Source of the DNA: Margaritifera margaritifera
Lineage: Eukaryota > Mollusca > Bivalvia > Unionida > Margaritiferidae
DNA: 64,000 nucleotides
Assembly (NCBI GenBank): GCA_029931535.1
Contig: JAQPZY010001686.1
Location: forward strand, 9,397,001 to 9,461,000
Direction: 5' to 3'
The position numbers were made by a program, and so were the translations under genes. The notes beneath the pieces are model-generated. The model was not told the DNA's origin. It ran no database searches and was given only the letters and a program-made list of their open reading frames with translations. Each line of letters begins with the position of its first letter. Position 1 is the first letter of the stretch. Below are positions 1-12,720 of this stretch, one piece after another.

Positions 1-1981
1 GCTAGATCTATATACATTCTAGCCTACTCAGAAGGTCCTTCCAGACCAATGCAGTTGGAAGTAGGAATAAATATGTTTGTTCAATGGTCAACTTTCCTTT
101 TAATGACTATACATTGTGTATTGTGATATATTACCTTCAACAGTGTTAACTGTGTAATGTACATGTGAACAATTATAGGAATTAGGTGAGTGGACTGCAT
201 GCAGCATGCTTTTCTTGTGAGGTCTCACCTGTAGTGGTTAATCAAGGTAATTATTGATACAGGAACTATGTACTGCTGGCTGTCACTCCAAGGTTACTCA
301 GAGCCTGTAACTTTCACCCAGTAATATCTGGCTTCTAGGGGTGGACAATGATAATAGCATTTCAAGGAGATTGTAAGAACAATGATTTCAAAAAATTAAT
401 ACAAAACATTAATCTGTTTCTTATCAACTTATTATCTCTACTTTGATATGATCGAACAGAACGTTTTATTTTTTATTCTTTTATGTCTTTTATGCCCTGT
501 CACAGTAGGTTGGTAGGTTGGTGGGTGGGTGGGTAGGTAGGTAGTTACACATCATTTCAGCACAATACTGGCTATATATGGCCAATTAGTAGTTTAAAAT
601 TAAAAATTGTAAATTGATTAAAAATCCAATTGTAAAGATAAATGATTGACAAAAATATATTTAGTTAAAAAATGTGCCAAGATCACATTAGTCTCAATTT
701 ATTTCCTGCATGATAATGTTTGCAATGGCTCCTGGAGACTACCGGTAGTGAAAGTAGAGATGAGCTATGTAGTCATTGTTTACACTGTGGTTCCACCTAT
801 AATTTGTCATTCAACTACAATACAAAAACTGATTTTTATGTCTAATCTACAGCATTTGTTTGTAATACTGTTCTTCCAAGTTTGAAAGCACATGCTAACT
901 TGAACATTTCTGATTGGCTACCTTTGATAGAAGCTATCAAGCTTCTTTTGGGAAATGATATGCAGTAGTGAGTGATTATAAATTAAGAAAACCCTCAACA
1001 CTTATTTTATTTTGCTATGTGTGATAAAATCTTTATGAAGTATTTTTGAAAAGAAATAAATTGTACCCCTCTGGTGTCAATAATCACAGATAAACACCAG
1101 TTTTATCAGATCAAGAGGTTTACAGAGCCCTCCTCGAGTTCAGATATCTTATACAAAACTGTGTTCAAAAAGTATATGACATTGTTAGCCATTTAAGACC
1201 TGCTATAATTTGGCCCTGCAGGCTTTCAGTATCTAAATTACAATGTTAGCTCAATAATTGTGTCATAGTGAAATATTTATTCACCAACATACATTTATCT
1301 CCATGTATCTGATAACAGGAATCTGTGATCTTTACCCTGTGCAGATTTGATGAACGTTTAAATATTCATCCAGCTGTTAAAGAGCTGCTGATATGCATTG
1401 TTTGCTATATTTTTCTGTGTAATGACTTTTACATCGGGATGGATATTTAACAAAATGTAGTACTTGAAAATACATATCAACCCATACAATTGTTTTTGGT
1501 TTTAACTTGTACCATTAACTATGTAAAACTATCCATTTTTCACAAAGTTAAATACTCACACATTTCACTGGTGATCATCCTTAAACTAACTGACAATAAA
1601 TTGTTTCCATGCATGATTTTATGAGAGCAATGTTAAATTAAATAGAAGTTGGATTAAGAGGATTACTGTATTTACAAATATGGATGACATGTAACCAACT
1701 GCAAACATTGTAGAACCCGGCCAAGAGATCATCAAACTCTGAGCTTAAAAATGAGATTGAGTTTCCATTATCAGCCAATCAGAAATGACCTTTCAAAAGT
1801 ATCATCATTCCTGATTGGTCAAAACAAAATTTGAACCTCAAACTAATTCTCAAGAGTTTTATGATTTCCAGGCCAATATCTGCCATCGCATAATGTGCCG
1901 GCAGTGGCACTGTTTAGTATGTCATCTAGAAAATGGTTTTTCTGCAGCTTTATGAATCTGTAAAATCAAAAGTATGTGTTC

Positions 1982-2071
1982 ATGTATAAGATACACCCAA
2001 CTGAACTGTATAGACCTATAATGTGCCGACAGATAATGTATAAGATACACCCAACTGAACTGTATAGATCT
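1982..2071. repeat. 54-bp direct duplication
   Basis: The segment atgtataagatacacccaac starts at 1982 and again at 2036, with near-identical following bases, giving a period of 54 bp and not quite two units. Confidence 0.7.
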
Positions 2072-2929
2072 ATATAGTTCAGACTGGTTGATTCTGGGGT
2101 CAGCCTCATTTTGAGTTGTCATTTGATTCGTTTTTGCGTTAAATTTTGATTAAAAAAAGATGATAAGTTAACAGTAACAGTGGATGATTTGCAATATTTA
2201 TATTTCCCCATTAGGTTTAGAAAATTTCTTAAAAAATGATGCAGAAACAAGAACAGGCATGTCTGCAAGAAAGTTGTAAATATCAGCTTGTGGTGGCAGT
2301 GACTTCTTGAAAGAATTTATAGTGCCACCTGTGAAGCAGTTTGGGCCATTGATTTCTAGGTTAGGGTTTGGGCCATAGAATTCTCTTCCTTCAGTTTCAT
2401 TTTCTTTAATGGTGGAATAGGGTAAAGTTTGGATTCAACGCAACCTTTACTAATGTACACCATACAATTCAGATATAAAGCTGCATCAGTATTCTGTTCA
2501 AAGCCATTGATGAAAACCACATATCTATTCATCTATCAAGTTTATTAGTCCAACTTTTGTGACACATAATTATGAGCTAGTTAGTAGCAAGGTGATTAAT
2601 TATAGACTTTTTCTGAAATTTTCAGAGCCTCATTTTATTGGATACCACATATGATGTAGGACAGACTTTTTTACTTAAAATTTTCCAAGAAAAAACAATG
2701 CACTCTACATTGTTTTTCACAATGCTGTATTTCAGCTGCAGACCAAGTTCAGCTAGAGCTAATTCTGTGACACATCATTACAAATCCTCGTGCCTTTTAT
2801 GCCTCCACTGCAACAGTAGAAGGGGGGAAATTGGTCTGCTACAGTCCATCCATATGTCCCAAATCCATTGTACTGTGACAGCACAAAACTATTTACTCAG
2901 AACACTTCATTACGGTCACAAGTAGATGA

Positions 2930-3430
2930 CCTAATTAGATTTGTGGGCCATTTAAACTATTTTTCAATTTTTTAAAATACTTTTACAACTTAGACCTTTT
3001 TGACAAGAACCTTGTTAGCATAATTAAAAAAGCAAAAGCCACTCAAGGTAGACAAATTAAAGTTGGAAAACATGTTTGTATTTATATGTAGATGATGAGT
3101 AAGATGTTCAGGCCAATACAGCAATTTGTTGGTCTTTTACACATTTTTTACTTTGACAAAACTTTGTTAGCATGGCAAAAATCACATGAGTTAGGCAAAT
3201 TAAATTTTAGAGGCATATTTGTGTTATATATAAATTACCTAGTTTGTTTTTTTCAGGACAATATGAAAATTTTTCTTTTCCTTTTTTTTATAATTTTTTT
3301 TAACTTTTTGGACTTTTTTCACAAACACCTGGTTAGCATGATTGAACAAAAACCACTTGAGGTAGACAAATAAAATTTGTTATGCATGTTATTATGCATC
3401 TACAGAAATGTTAAATGACCTAATTAGATT
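2930..3430. repeat. Diverged tandem repeat, about 165-bp unit
   Basis: Three diverged units share the order: agcatg or agcataat, an A-rich stretch, ccactcaaggtagacaaat or a variant, then a poly-T/atttttt tract. They lie near 3014, 3168 and 3336. No coding potential is evident. This appears to be a decayed host repeat. Confidence 0.5.
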
Positions 3431-3688
3431 TTCATGCCATTATAGGAATTTTTCAAATTTTTTACCTTTTTTTTTAAAACTTGACTATATGGTTTGCAAT
3501 AGGGGCATACATGTTTTACCAATACAAATATAGTTACTGCATATTTCTCCTTGTCTTCTCCTCTTCCATATGGTCCATCACCCAAGTGTCCAAATCAAAA
3601 GTTGTATTTTACGTCCTCCTGCTTTGATTGCAAGTATAAAGTTTGGTCAAAACATTCAGAATTGTCACTGGAATTTCAATTTTTGTGT

Positions 3689-3892
3689 ACCATATATACT
3701 CACATATAAGTCCAATTGCAAACTACATAGACCCTGATCTGCTGTCACACAGTGCACTAGCAGATCAGGGTCTATGTTGTTTGTTCTACTGATTACTCCT
3801 AACAAACTGCATAGACCCAGATGTGCCATTTCCTTTTTTTTGTGATAGCAGATCTGGGTCTGGACTTGACTTATAGGCCAGTATACATGGTA
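3689..3892. mobile_element. Double-hairpin MITE, copy 1
   Basis: The element is bounded by accatatatactcacatata on the left and a matching inverted tacatggtat end on the right. Inside are two hairpins: one with arms around gaccctgatctgct and agcagatcagggtc, the other around gacccagat and atctgggtct. The same architecture recurs at 16893, 18374, 60407 and 63381, and in a shortened form at 19655. No coding capacity. I infer a non-autonomous DNA transposon family; the superfamily is not determined. Confidence 0.7.
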
Positions 3893-4333
3893 TTTGACTT
3901 GTGACCCCCTCCAAAGGACCCCACCAAGTTTGGTTAATTTCCACCCTTCACTTTAGGAGATAGAGTTATGGACAGATGGAGGGTATCACAAGATCTTAAT
4001 GCTACAGCATGAAGATAATGACAAATTTAGCTTCATCTGCATCACAGTAGATTATTTTCTGTTTTAAAAATATAATGGAATCATGTCAACTCTCATAGTT
4101 GTAATCAGCTACTTAAAGGCAATTGTGTTCATGTCTTTCCGTTCTCATTCTCGTGACACACATTATCCCAAAATTGCTTCATTGTATCCTTAATTTGTCA
4201 TATCCTAATTATGATGTTATTTATTATGCTTTACTGAATATGCTAATTCCCTTTGTACAGACTGTAAATTTGTTGTATCGATGTGCATACTAAATGTGTT
4301 TTACTAGATATTTTACATTGTTATATTTCACAG

Positions 4334-4437
4334 CTTGAAGATGATGATGAGCTTCCATTCTGTTGCATATGCACAGAGGATGCTGTTCTACATTGCCATG
4401 ACTGTGACCTTGATCTTTATTGTGCTAAATGTTGGAA
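4334..4437 (+). CDS. ZFYVE19: ZFYVE19/ANCHR-like gene, penultimate coding exon
   Basis: This exon follows a tttcacag acceptor and ends at a perfect gtaagt donor (4438-4443). It encodes about 35 residues beginning [19 protein letters not shown] and continuing with closely spaced Cys and His pairs that form a B-box-like zinc-binding module. The pattern LPxCCICxEDAxLxCxxCDxDLxCxxC is the C-terminal signature of ZFYVE19 (ANCHR), the abscission/NoCut checkpoint regulator that holds VPS4 at the midbody through its MIT-interacting motif. The exon ends in phase 2, which matches the last exon at 5869. The FYVE finger and middle exons are not visible in the window and probably lie upstream. Recognition rests on the motif and the two-exon fit. 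Confidence 0.75.
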
Positions 4438-5868
4438 GTAAGTTTCAGTGCTTTTACTACATTTTTCATATATTCATGCTTTTAATTTTGATGATTTGCT
4501 ACAATGTAGTAAATATGGCCATAGCTTTATTGTGGCTGATGTTGGTGTAGTGTTCGACTCTTTTCATCCAAATTTTTTTTCAGACCAAAAAATGGTCATT
4601 ACAACACAAAGAATGGCAGAAAATAGAGATTATCTTTGACATACTATTTGGTTCTGTGCAGATGTCACCATATTGAAATATGCTGATGTAGCAGTCTAAT
4701 TTGAATGATGCTGGGATGCATTGGTGATGACTAGCCTCTAAGAAAAGTTTGAAATAATGCCACAAAATGTTTTGGAAAAGTATTTTTTTTTTCAAATTTC
4801 TTTTTTTTGTTGTTGTTGTTTTTATCAACTTTCAGATATTTCTTATTTTGTGTATTTGATTTGAATAATAAAAGAACCCTTTTAATGCAGACTTTAGGAA
4901 ACTAACTTTTTCAGTCATGGAGAGAGTGTTTCAAAATTAGTTTTGACACTGCACAGAACAAAAGCTGATCAATCTTCACATCAAAAAATCATTCTGTAAT
5001 TAAAATACAAATAAGACAAGAACTCATGTAAACTAGATTCTCACCATATATTTTTCTTTGTATCTATTTATTAGTGCTTCAGTTATCTTTCCACTTCTTC
5101 CTGAAAATTAAGAAATTTTCTCCAAACCAATGGGAGATAATTATTAATGAAATATTGGGTGTTCTACAGATAGTATGTGCTTCTGAGAGATTGACAGGTG
5201 TAAGATGAAGTTGTTTGCATTTGCAACATGCACAATGGAGATAATGTTCGCATACCAATATTCTACTTTCATGTACTGTGGCTGAAATTTCTTTACATAT
5301 TGTACTTGTGGAAATTGGACATGATCTAAGCACACAGCAGACAGAAATGGCTGCTCCAAAGTACTCGAAAAATCAGCCTGAATTAGTTAAAAGTACACTA
5401 TTTTCAGCAGTTATTAAAATAGGGAAATGAATTTTGCCAGAGTAGGCAATACCAGCCTCTGAAAGTACAATGAATGAATTACAAAATATATAATAAGTTT
5501 AAAAAAGTTATCTGCTCTTTTTTTTATATTATTTACCTTTGAAGTCCAGGAAGTGAAAATGACCAAGCAGAGCTAGCAGTTTTTTTGAGAGGTGCACATC
5601 TTAAGTAAGACCAAGCTGTAAACTCTATAACCCAAATTGCACCCATCAATCATACACCAAAATAAAGGGAATTAAAAGTTCTTTTAACAATACCCAAGAT
5701 ATACAAGGTCTTTTTTAAATAGCCAGGACAACCAGTGAGAAAAACCTGGGTAATTCTTTTTCTTTAAAAATCTAACCCTATGTAAAGGACGAGCGCCACC
5801 ATATACTGCACTGTAAGGGAGATAACCTTGTGTTTCTGATCAATTCTCTTGAATTTTTTCCATTTCAG
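4438..5868 (+). other. Intron of the ZFYVE19-like gene
   Basis: The segment starts with gtaagt and ends with a pyrimidine-rich tract and ttcag at 5868. It joins the two C-terminal exons in phase 2. No coding or mobile-element signal is evident inside; a T-rich tract with a short (TTG)n run lies near 4784-4825. Confidence 0.7.
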
Positions 5869-5941
5869 CGAGAGTCACACACAGCTGGGGATGGAAGACC
5901 ATAGGACATCAAAATACACACCACCAAAAGGAAAAACATAA
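5869..5941 (+). CDS. ZFYVE19: ZFYVE19/ANCHR-like gene, last coding exon
   Basis: The acceptor catttcag precedes 5869. Joined in phase 2 to the exon ending at 4437, this exon reads about 24 residues including ESHTQLGMEDHRTSKYTPP and stops at TAA 5939-5941. The human protein ends in a similar short tail (a hydrophilic ExHxT.xYSPP-type segment), supporting the identification. The exon encodes only the tail after the zinc-binding module. What follows would be 3' UTR. Confidence 0.72.
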
Positions 5942-8900
5942 GCTTGGATGCAAAGGGTGGAAAGATTTTTACTTTAAATTTATGAATGACAAAGAAAGAG
6001 ATGCATACAATTATCTTTAATCAAGCAGAAGAGGTTTGCACATGAAACAAGTACAGCTTTTAACTATTTCCAATCAGATGTCCTAATTTCACAAAGAGCT
6101 GAAAATCAACTGTTATATTTTACTCCGGATAGAACTGTTCATCTTTATTATGTAAGATATATGTGTCTATACTACAAGACAAGTAGAGAAATAATGGCAC
6201 AAAAGATAACTTCATGCATTTCTATTTTTATTTTTCATTTAATATAATAACTATGATGTGGCATTTAGTAGAAATATTCTTTTATCAGTTGTAGACATTT
6301 TGCTTAATATATTATTTTTAGGGGAAACGAGCAGTACTTTCTCAAATATGCTTTGTTTTTTGGCCTGCAGAAGCAAGTTTAGAAGTCTTTGGCCCAATTT
6401 TTCATTGTATTTTTATCACCATAATGTAAAGAGAAATACAACTTAATACTCTTTAAAAAATCAACGTATGTATGTATGTCCCAAAATTCTTGTGTACAAC
6501 TTCTCCCGCATCTTTCCATAGACTTTTGAAATTTTGCATATATTACTGACATGGGTCAACACGTGCATATCATTCTGTCCTCATGCTCGGATGCATATTT
6601 CCAGAGTTATGTTTCTTTTTGACGTTAAATGTATGTACTTTATATGATAAGCCCTGTGTGTGCAACTAGTCCCAGTTTTTGATGAATTACCCTGAAACTT
6701 TGCAGATATTATTGACATGAGGTCAACATGTGCATTTCATTCTGTCATCTTGTTCTGAAGTGTTTCCAGAGTTATGCCGCTTTTTATGCCAAAGCAAAAT
6801 CTGATTTGAGTGACCGCTTCTATGAGCAACCACCTGTGATTAACAGCCTAAATCATCATGCACTCTGGCATGAATGACCACCTGTTAAACACAACCAGCG
6901 ACCATGTATTTTTGGCAAAATGTTTCAACAATGCTATGAATGACTATCGTAAAACCAGATATAAACACTACAGGCCATTATTTAATCCTTAGTAACCATG
7001 ATTGCTGAGAATAATCTGCAAGCAGAGTGCATATTGTTCAGAACCATGATGCACAAAAAATGAGGGAAAAAGTCCAGTCTGGTTACCAGTTTTGTTAGAT
7101 TTATGAGGTAAAGTTGTACAACACAGACCATTCATCAGACTTATGTACATGTCATAAACCACCACTGTAGTGCCATAGTCATTAAAATTTATGAGGTCAA
7201 GTTGTATGACGCAGACAATTCATCAGACTTATGTACATGTCATAAACCACCACTGTAGTGCCATAGTCATTAAAATCCTTTTGTGGTTAACCATACCATG
7301 TTTAAAGGATTAGCAATCATGGATGCATATAGTTCAAAGGCTCATATTGTTTGTTTATCTGTTGTGAAAACCCACACAGTACCAATAAAAATGACAGGTC
7401 TTCTCACCCTGCTTTCATGATGGGGACTGCATTAAATAGTTTGTTGGTGGAGTTACAATATGTAATGATCATGGTGAATGAGGTCTTTGTCTTTTTCTCT
7501 TAATAAGTTATTTGCTTTTTTGAGACAAGTTAATTCTATACTTATTGTAAAGGTCTGCATTCTCTCTTGCTTTATAGATGTTACTGTGATTAAAATGCAC
7601 ACAAGAGGCCGAATGTGCCATCATCAGAGATCTCATCATCTGTTACATCTTTTTGTTTATTGAACTGATCCATTTATTATTTATGTTGTCAGTGATTTAG
7701 GTTTGGCTTTGGGCTGTAAAATAAATTTACTGAGCAAGTGTTATCACAGCTTACTTTACAATTTATCGACAGGATTAATGTTACCTTATTGTTAACTTTT
7801 CAGTTTATGTGCCATAATGCCAATAGACTACATGTGAACTTCAAATACAAATTATATTGTTTATAATTTATGTATTTTCAGTGCTATATAATTTTTTTTC
7901 TATATGAATGCATGTAATATTTTAACAAGAACTATGAATAAAGAACAAAATATTATGTACAGTAATCATCGTTATTTTTCCTTCTTAAACCCAGTTGAAT
8001 TTCAACCTTGAAAAGTAGGCCTCCTGCACAAACCTGTTATGAGAGATCACGTCTTGGGTGACCACTTTTTGTTGGCAGAAAGGGTGGTCTCTCAAGACAA
8101 GTTTTACTGTATATACTTCATATGATATTCGTTTGTGCACAACTAGTTCCATTGCTTTTGATTTCATTAATTGTTCTGAACCTTGGCAGATATTATTGAT
8201 GAGATCAACATGTGCATATTCCTCTGTCATGCTCTGATGCATTTTTCCAATTGTACGTCTTATTTTATCTCATAATTCTTGTCTTCAACTAGTCACACAG
8301 CTCAACTTTGGTATTAAAGGAATATAGTATATATGATAATTCTTGTTGTCCAGCCTGCCTTGGCAGAAGCTCAACATGATAATCACTCTGGCATCTATGT
8401 ACATGTCCATACTTTCTAGCTAAATAAAAGTTGGGCTCGACAACAAGGTGGTCTCTTTTATGCACGACTAGTCCAACAGTTTTTTTATGGATTGTGTTGA
8501 GACTTAGTAGACATTATCAACACGAGGTCAATATGCGAATTTCATTCTATATATGACTTGCACCACTTATATAAAAAGTGGGGCAGGGCATCCTTGTCCT
8601 TTGGATACATGTCTTGTTATAGTGAAACTTTCAAAAATGCAAAGCCATGTGACTCAAAAGGTTTTTCCAATCCAAACAAAAATTGTTGTCTTTGTGATCA
8701 ATCAAAAAGGTTTTCTGGCTTTTGCTACCAGGGATTTGTCTATCTTCACCTAGTCAGTCATTGGCTGCTTATAAAGTTCCTTCATCCATCAATCAATTAG
8801 TTGAGAAAGATCAGCCATCATTCAGACATCGACCCTCAGTCTGGTCATGTTGCTGATATACTACATTGTTTGAAAAGGCAACTTCAGGAACCATACATCA

Positions 8901-8968
8901 ACATGTCTTTCTTTTCACATCGACAACTCCCATCAAATTTCAACCTGGCTATTTACGCTGTATAGACC
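5942..8968 (+). other. 3' flank/UTR of the ZFYVE19-like gene and diverged host repeats
   Basis: A long non-coding stretch with a possible polyadenylation signal AATAAA at 7937-7942. From about 6465 to 8550 there are several diverged copies of a repeat containing phrases like catgaggtcaacatgtgcat and ttccagagttatg (near 6560, 6725, 8200 and 8525), a repeat type common in molluscan genomes. An 88-bp tandem duplication sits at 7104-7277. No gene is seen. Confidence 0.45.
7104..7277. repeat. 88-bp tandem duplication
   Basis: Two nearly identical adjacent copies of a segment starting at or near tttatgaggtaaagttgta (7101) and tttatgaggtcaagttgta (7189), each continuing to a shared ccactgtagtgccatagtca. 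Only a few substitutions separate them, so the duplication is fairly recent. Confidence 0.75.
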
Positions 8969-9003
8969 CAGCTTGAAGATGATGATGAGCTTCCATACTG
9001 TTC
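8969..9003 (+). pseudogene. Partial duplicate of the ZFYVE19-like exon start
   Basis: The 3' splice acceptor dinucleotide plus the first approximately 30 bases of the exon at 4334 recur here (cagcttgaagatgatgatga and onward) with one mismatch. Identity ends where DIRS-like sequence begins. It is too short to be functional and lacks a pyrimidine tract. It may be a small segmental copy associated with the adjacent retrotransposon. Confidence 0.6.
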
Positions 9004-9217
9004 CAGAGCCCAGCCCTCATTTCTGAGGAGTGATCAGAGAAACAGGAAGGACCCCCCAGGACATTCCAAGCATGGAAACCATACTCGAGTCCCTTTCCCA
9101 TCATGAAAACTCGGTTTCCAAGGGCCACAGATTACAAGACATGGGGAAACAAGGATTGCTTAAGATCCAGTTTCTATCCACGACAACCTCTATCTCACAG
9201 GAAATGATGTCACACCA

Positions 9218-9990
9218 ATGCCACCCTTTTTTGACATCCTGGTGGGTGGAAGACTCCAACACTTTGCCACAGAATGGGAGAGACTCTTCCCCAATAAACT
9301 GTGGATCTTACAATTTATCTCACCAGGTCTCCAGATCACATTCAGGACACATCACTCATTGTCAAGAGTTCCCTTCAATACAGACATCCCTAGAGACCAA
9401 TTCAAAGCTAAGGTTCTGCAGCAAGGAATAAGCACTCTTCTTACAAAAAGAGCAATAGATATTGTTCTCAATGCAAACTCACTGGGATTTTACTCCAGAC
9501 TTTTCTTAGTTCCCAAAGCCAATATCAAGCTTCATCCAGTCATAGATCTAAGCTCTCTCAACCAATTCATTTGGACACTATGGTTCAGACTGGAGACACC
9601 AATACTGGTTCTCAATGCCATTCAAGATGGAGACTTTGCAATCAGCCTAGACCTGCAAGATGCATAACTCCACATTCCCATCCACAAGTCTTCCCACAAA
9701 TTCCTGAGGTTCTAATTTAGTGATATGGTTTACAAGTTCAGGGCATTCCCTTTTGTTTTGAATATCAGTCCCCTGGGTCTTCACGAAAATCATGTTTGGA
9801 GTCCAAACTACCTCCATATCCATGACTTCAAAGTACCTGAACAACATTCAACAAAAGCACCAGGTGAGTTATCTATCATATCAAGACATGAAATCCCTTA
9901 TTTCACTTTTGCTTTGCCTTGGATTTCTTGTCAACAAGGACAAATACAATCTCATCCCATCCCAACATTTGACTTGAACTGCTCAGGCAA
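9218..9990 (+). pseudogene. DIRS-like reverse transcriptase fragment
   Basis: An open stretch of about 149 residues contains the RT fingers signature SRLFLVPKANIKLHPVIDLS and the palm start ISLDLQDA, matching the VPKKNGKLRPVIDLSSLN and SLDLKDAY motifs of DIRS and Gypsy-related RTs. The frame stops right after LDLQDA (TAA 9665-9667). Recognisable RT residues continue in the same frame past it (IHKSSHKFLRF; YKFRAFPF). The YxDD region is not recognisable. The upstream part (from about 9030) is in another frame. Clearly non-functional. Confidence 0.65.
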
Positions 9991-10571
9991 GAAGTGGTAC
10001 AAGTGGAAACATCTCTTCCTTAAAAGCGTCTGTATCATAGATAGCTAACTTCCTCCTTTGATTCTTCAAGGAGAAGTTAGTTCCCATCAAAATCAAGGAC
10101 TTACCGTTTCACGATTTCAGACGCATTTCAACATGATAAAAAGAAAGGCATAGGTCAGAACAAAGACCTTTCCAAACCTTCTTGCAAACTTGTACCTGTC
10201 TCTACTGAAGGCTTTCGCCCTTTGTGCAAAAATGGAAACTTCCATGGGTTCTGACATGGTTGAATAAGACACTCTTCATACAGCTGTCCAGAGCCTCCAT
10301 TCAAAACCTTATCCATTCTAGCTACAGCAGATAAAATTTGTGAGATACATGCCTTATTGGTCAATCTGAACAATCTGCTGTTCTGCCATGATGGTTCTAT
10401 TTCACTCATGATGACCCCTGCTTTCATTGCCAAGAACAGGCTCCTGCTCATGGGCAACTGGTCATTTGTCTTGAAACCATTGTCTTTCTTGGACCCATCA
10501 TCCCAGTGGCCCTGTAAGGGCTCTGAAATGGAACCTAAAGCAAACAGCTGATCAGAAGAGGGAGATCTCAC

Positions 10572-10916
10572 TTGTTCTTACCACTCAATGAAGGGAAGGG
10601 ACAATATTTCCCCACAGGCTCTGTCACCCTTGATGCAATCAAGATTGATGATTGCTCAGTCTACAAGAAACTGACCCGAGACCACATGAAGTTCTTGCAC
10701 ATATCATCTCGTCAGATTAGGGCTGTCATCACTAGCACAGCATCCGAGAGCAACTGCTCCATAACTGACATTATCCAGGCCATGGGATGGAGGTCAGAGA
10801 TGACATTCTCTAGCTTTTACCCCAGATACCTTTCATCCCAAAGGACTCGGTTTAACCTTGTGGGACCTATAGCAACAGCACAACAAGCTACCTTTCCAAG
10901 TCATTCAGCAGCCTAG
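10572..10916 (+). pseudogene. DIRS-like tyrosine recombinase C-terminal fragment
   Basis: About 114 residues contain SSRQIRAVITSTA followed by DIIQAMGWRSEMTFSSFY and YL. This fits the C-terminal catalytic box of DIRS recombinases (HDxRK..., then WRSxxTFxxFYLR with the nucleophilic Tyr). The histidine of the usual HD(I/V)RK motif is not seen in its expected place. It follows the RT fragment on the same strand, as expected for a DIRS element. Confidence 0.6.
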
Positions 10917-11734
10917 TAATGACATGGATTTGTGGGAGTGAACATTTTTTCTCTATAAAGTATCCATGCATGAACCATGTGCTAACCCCCATATCTTACC
11001 CAACTCGACTAGCCCATATCTTACACAACTCGAAGCTGCTTCACAGATGTTAGGAGACAAGGGCCAGCTTCAAGATCATGGATTGTAACTACCTCCCTCT
11101 TACCTGTTCTCCTAACATTATGACTGGGTGACATGTTTTTGAAGAAACTAATTTTTAAAATAAAAATGTTTCATAATACTTACCCGATCATAATTCTGAC
11201 ACACCCTCCCAAGCCCTCTCTGCAGTTACATCCCTGCAAGAGCAGGCACTCCTGCTCCAGTAGTAACCAATGTTTGACAGAATTTGTTACCAATCCCTCT
11301 ATCCATTGGGAGACCACAAAAGTCCGACTGCCACCTTGGCAAGCAGATGACATTTTAGCACTTCTGCTGCTAAAACAAGCCAAAAGACATGGTGAACATC
11401 TTTTGTGGTCTATAAGGGCTGGATTTGCAAGGAAGTGGATGTACTGCTAATGTATTATGAGGGGTAAGTAGTATCCAAAAAATATATTTTATTATAAAAA
11501 TTGGTTTCCATTGCATAGGAACTCAACTGCTAAAAGTTGCACTTTTAACTTAAATTGAAATTCATTTACTTGGTCAAAATAACTAAGCTCTCATGTTCCC
11601 AAGGTTTGTAGTTAGTGTTTTAACCCTGGTCCCTGACCGGTTTCATTATCTTTGTAACTCATCAGAGGGAATTGGTCTTGTTGATTCATTTTTTTTCAAC
11701 TGATCACCGCATCTTGTCGGTTTGGAGTTTATAT

Positions 11735-12060
11735 ACCCCTTGTCGCCAGTGCAGCCGCAAAGGTCACTGTACTACATGTGATGTTATTTATTTACTCACC
11801 TGCCATCTTTGTGGCAAACAATATGTAGGTGAAACCAAAATGGAATTCCAAGTGAGAATTAACGAACACTTAATGGACATCCGTGAAAAGAAATAGACCC
11901 CAGTGTTTAAACATTTTATCCAACCTGACCACAACATTAATTGTATTCAGTATCATATAATAGAAATCCAATCTGATCCAGAGCTCTCTAGTAGCAACAT
12001 TAATCAGAAAGATAGAAAACTTTATTGGATACACCAACTACTTTTGTGTACGTCATATAA
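11735..12060 (+). pseudogene. Penelope-like element GIY-YIG endonuclease remnant
   Basis: Two adjoining pieces in different reading frames (11672-11896 and 11903-12060) together resemble the C-terminal GIY-YIG domain of Penelope-like retroelements: paired cysteines, then VIYLLTCHLCGKQYVGET (the GIY...YVGET core) and RINEHLMDI, then KHFIQPDHNINCIQ. A TAG at 11894-11896 and a one-base offset separate the pieces. RT is not seen upstream, so this is a 5'-truncated dead copy. Confidence 0.65.
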
Positions 12061-12292
12061 ATTGTATTGTTGTGTATGTCATATTGATTGTGTACATCAG
12101 TTGTCCTATTATGTATGTAATATCGATTGTCCTATAATGTATGTCATATTGTTTGTCCTACAAGTTCTAACAATTTCTTTTGTGTAATCTTCATGGCAAG
12201 ACTTTTGATTTACAAGTTTTTTTAGTGAGAAAAACTGGATTTGTTTGCCTAAATGACATATCACATATGTGTTTTAGGATCAAAGTACAACA

Positions 12293-12327
<35 letters not shown>

Positions 12328-12720
12328 TGTAAAGTATCCTATGTTGATTGCATTATTTTTATCAGGGAACATATATATCTCAAACAATTGCCCCTTCCAC
12401 AGCATTCCCACCTAGTTTTGTTGTTGACCTACTTTCCAATTTATATTCAACATTGCTTAAAACTTTTATGGAGTCTCTTATTGCAGCACCCATTAACCTA
12501 CTGCCACCAAACTTGCAGTGATGGTGGATCTTGAGACTTGGAATAGAAGTAAAGAATGCATCAAAACTGGCTCACTGTCACCTACTTTCAAGAGTTCACT
12601 GAACAATAATTAAAAGATACTGAATCATACCACAAAAATGAGTGTATCCTGAAAGCTCTCTCTCACCACTCTATCTACAGAGGTGGGGCTATAAAATAAT
12701 CCTCATGTCAGTCTGTCTAT
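12061..12720. other. Non-coding host DNA
   Basis: No gene is evident. The stretch holds a (CT)n microsatellite at about 12293-12327. Confidence 0.5.

Larger units (their letters stand above)
1..3688. other. Non-coding host DNA, probably intron or upstream flank
   Basis: I see no convincing exon here. The sequence is AT-rich with short chance ORFs only. Because a ZFYVE19-like penultimate exon follows at 4334 on the + strand, this stretch may be intron of that gene, but no upstream exon was recognised. It contains a 54-bp direct duplication near 1982-2071 and about three diverged units of roughly 165 bp between 2930 and 3430, each with a gacaaattaaa-like core. A short GT-rich tract lies near 510-545. 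Confidence 0.5.
8996..11520 (+). mobile_element. Degenerate DIRS-like (tyrosine recombinase) retrotransposon
   Basis: The order RT, then tyrosine recombinase, both on +, with a 3' region holding an inverted A/T-rich repeat (about 11150-11186 against 11463-11505, reading aatacttaccc and gggtaagta at their inner ends) is typical of DIRS-type elements. Coding sequence is broken by many stops and shifts, so the copy is dead. The 5' limit is inferred from where similarity to the ZFYVE19 exon duplicate ends. Confidence 0.6.

Noticed and set aside
646..885. 79-codon + strand ORF
   Set aside because: Does not start with a standard ATG, has no recognisable domain and lies in AT-rich non-coding sequence.
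1343..1395. Possible small exon after tgtgcag
   Set aside because: No donor with matching phase and no similarity to ZFYVE19 sequence that I can recognise.
10155..10571. 138-codon - strand ORF
   Set aside because: It lies antisense to DIRS-like sequence between RT and recombinase fragments and has no domain.
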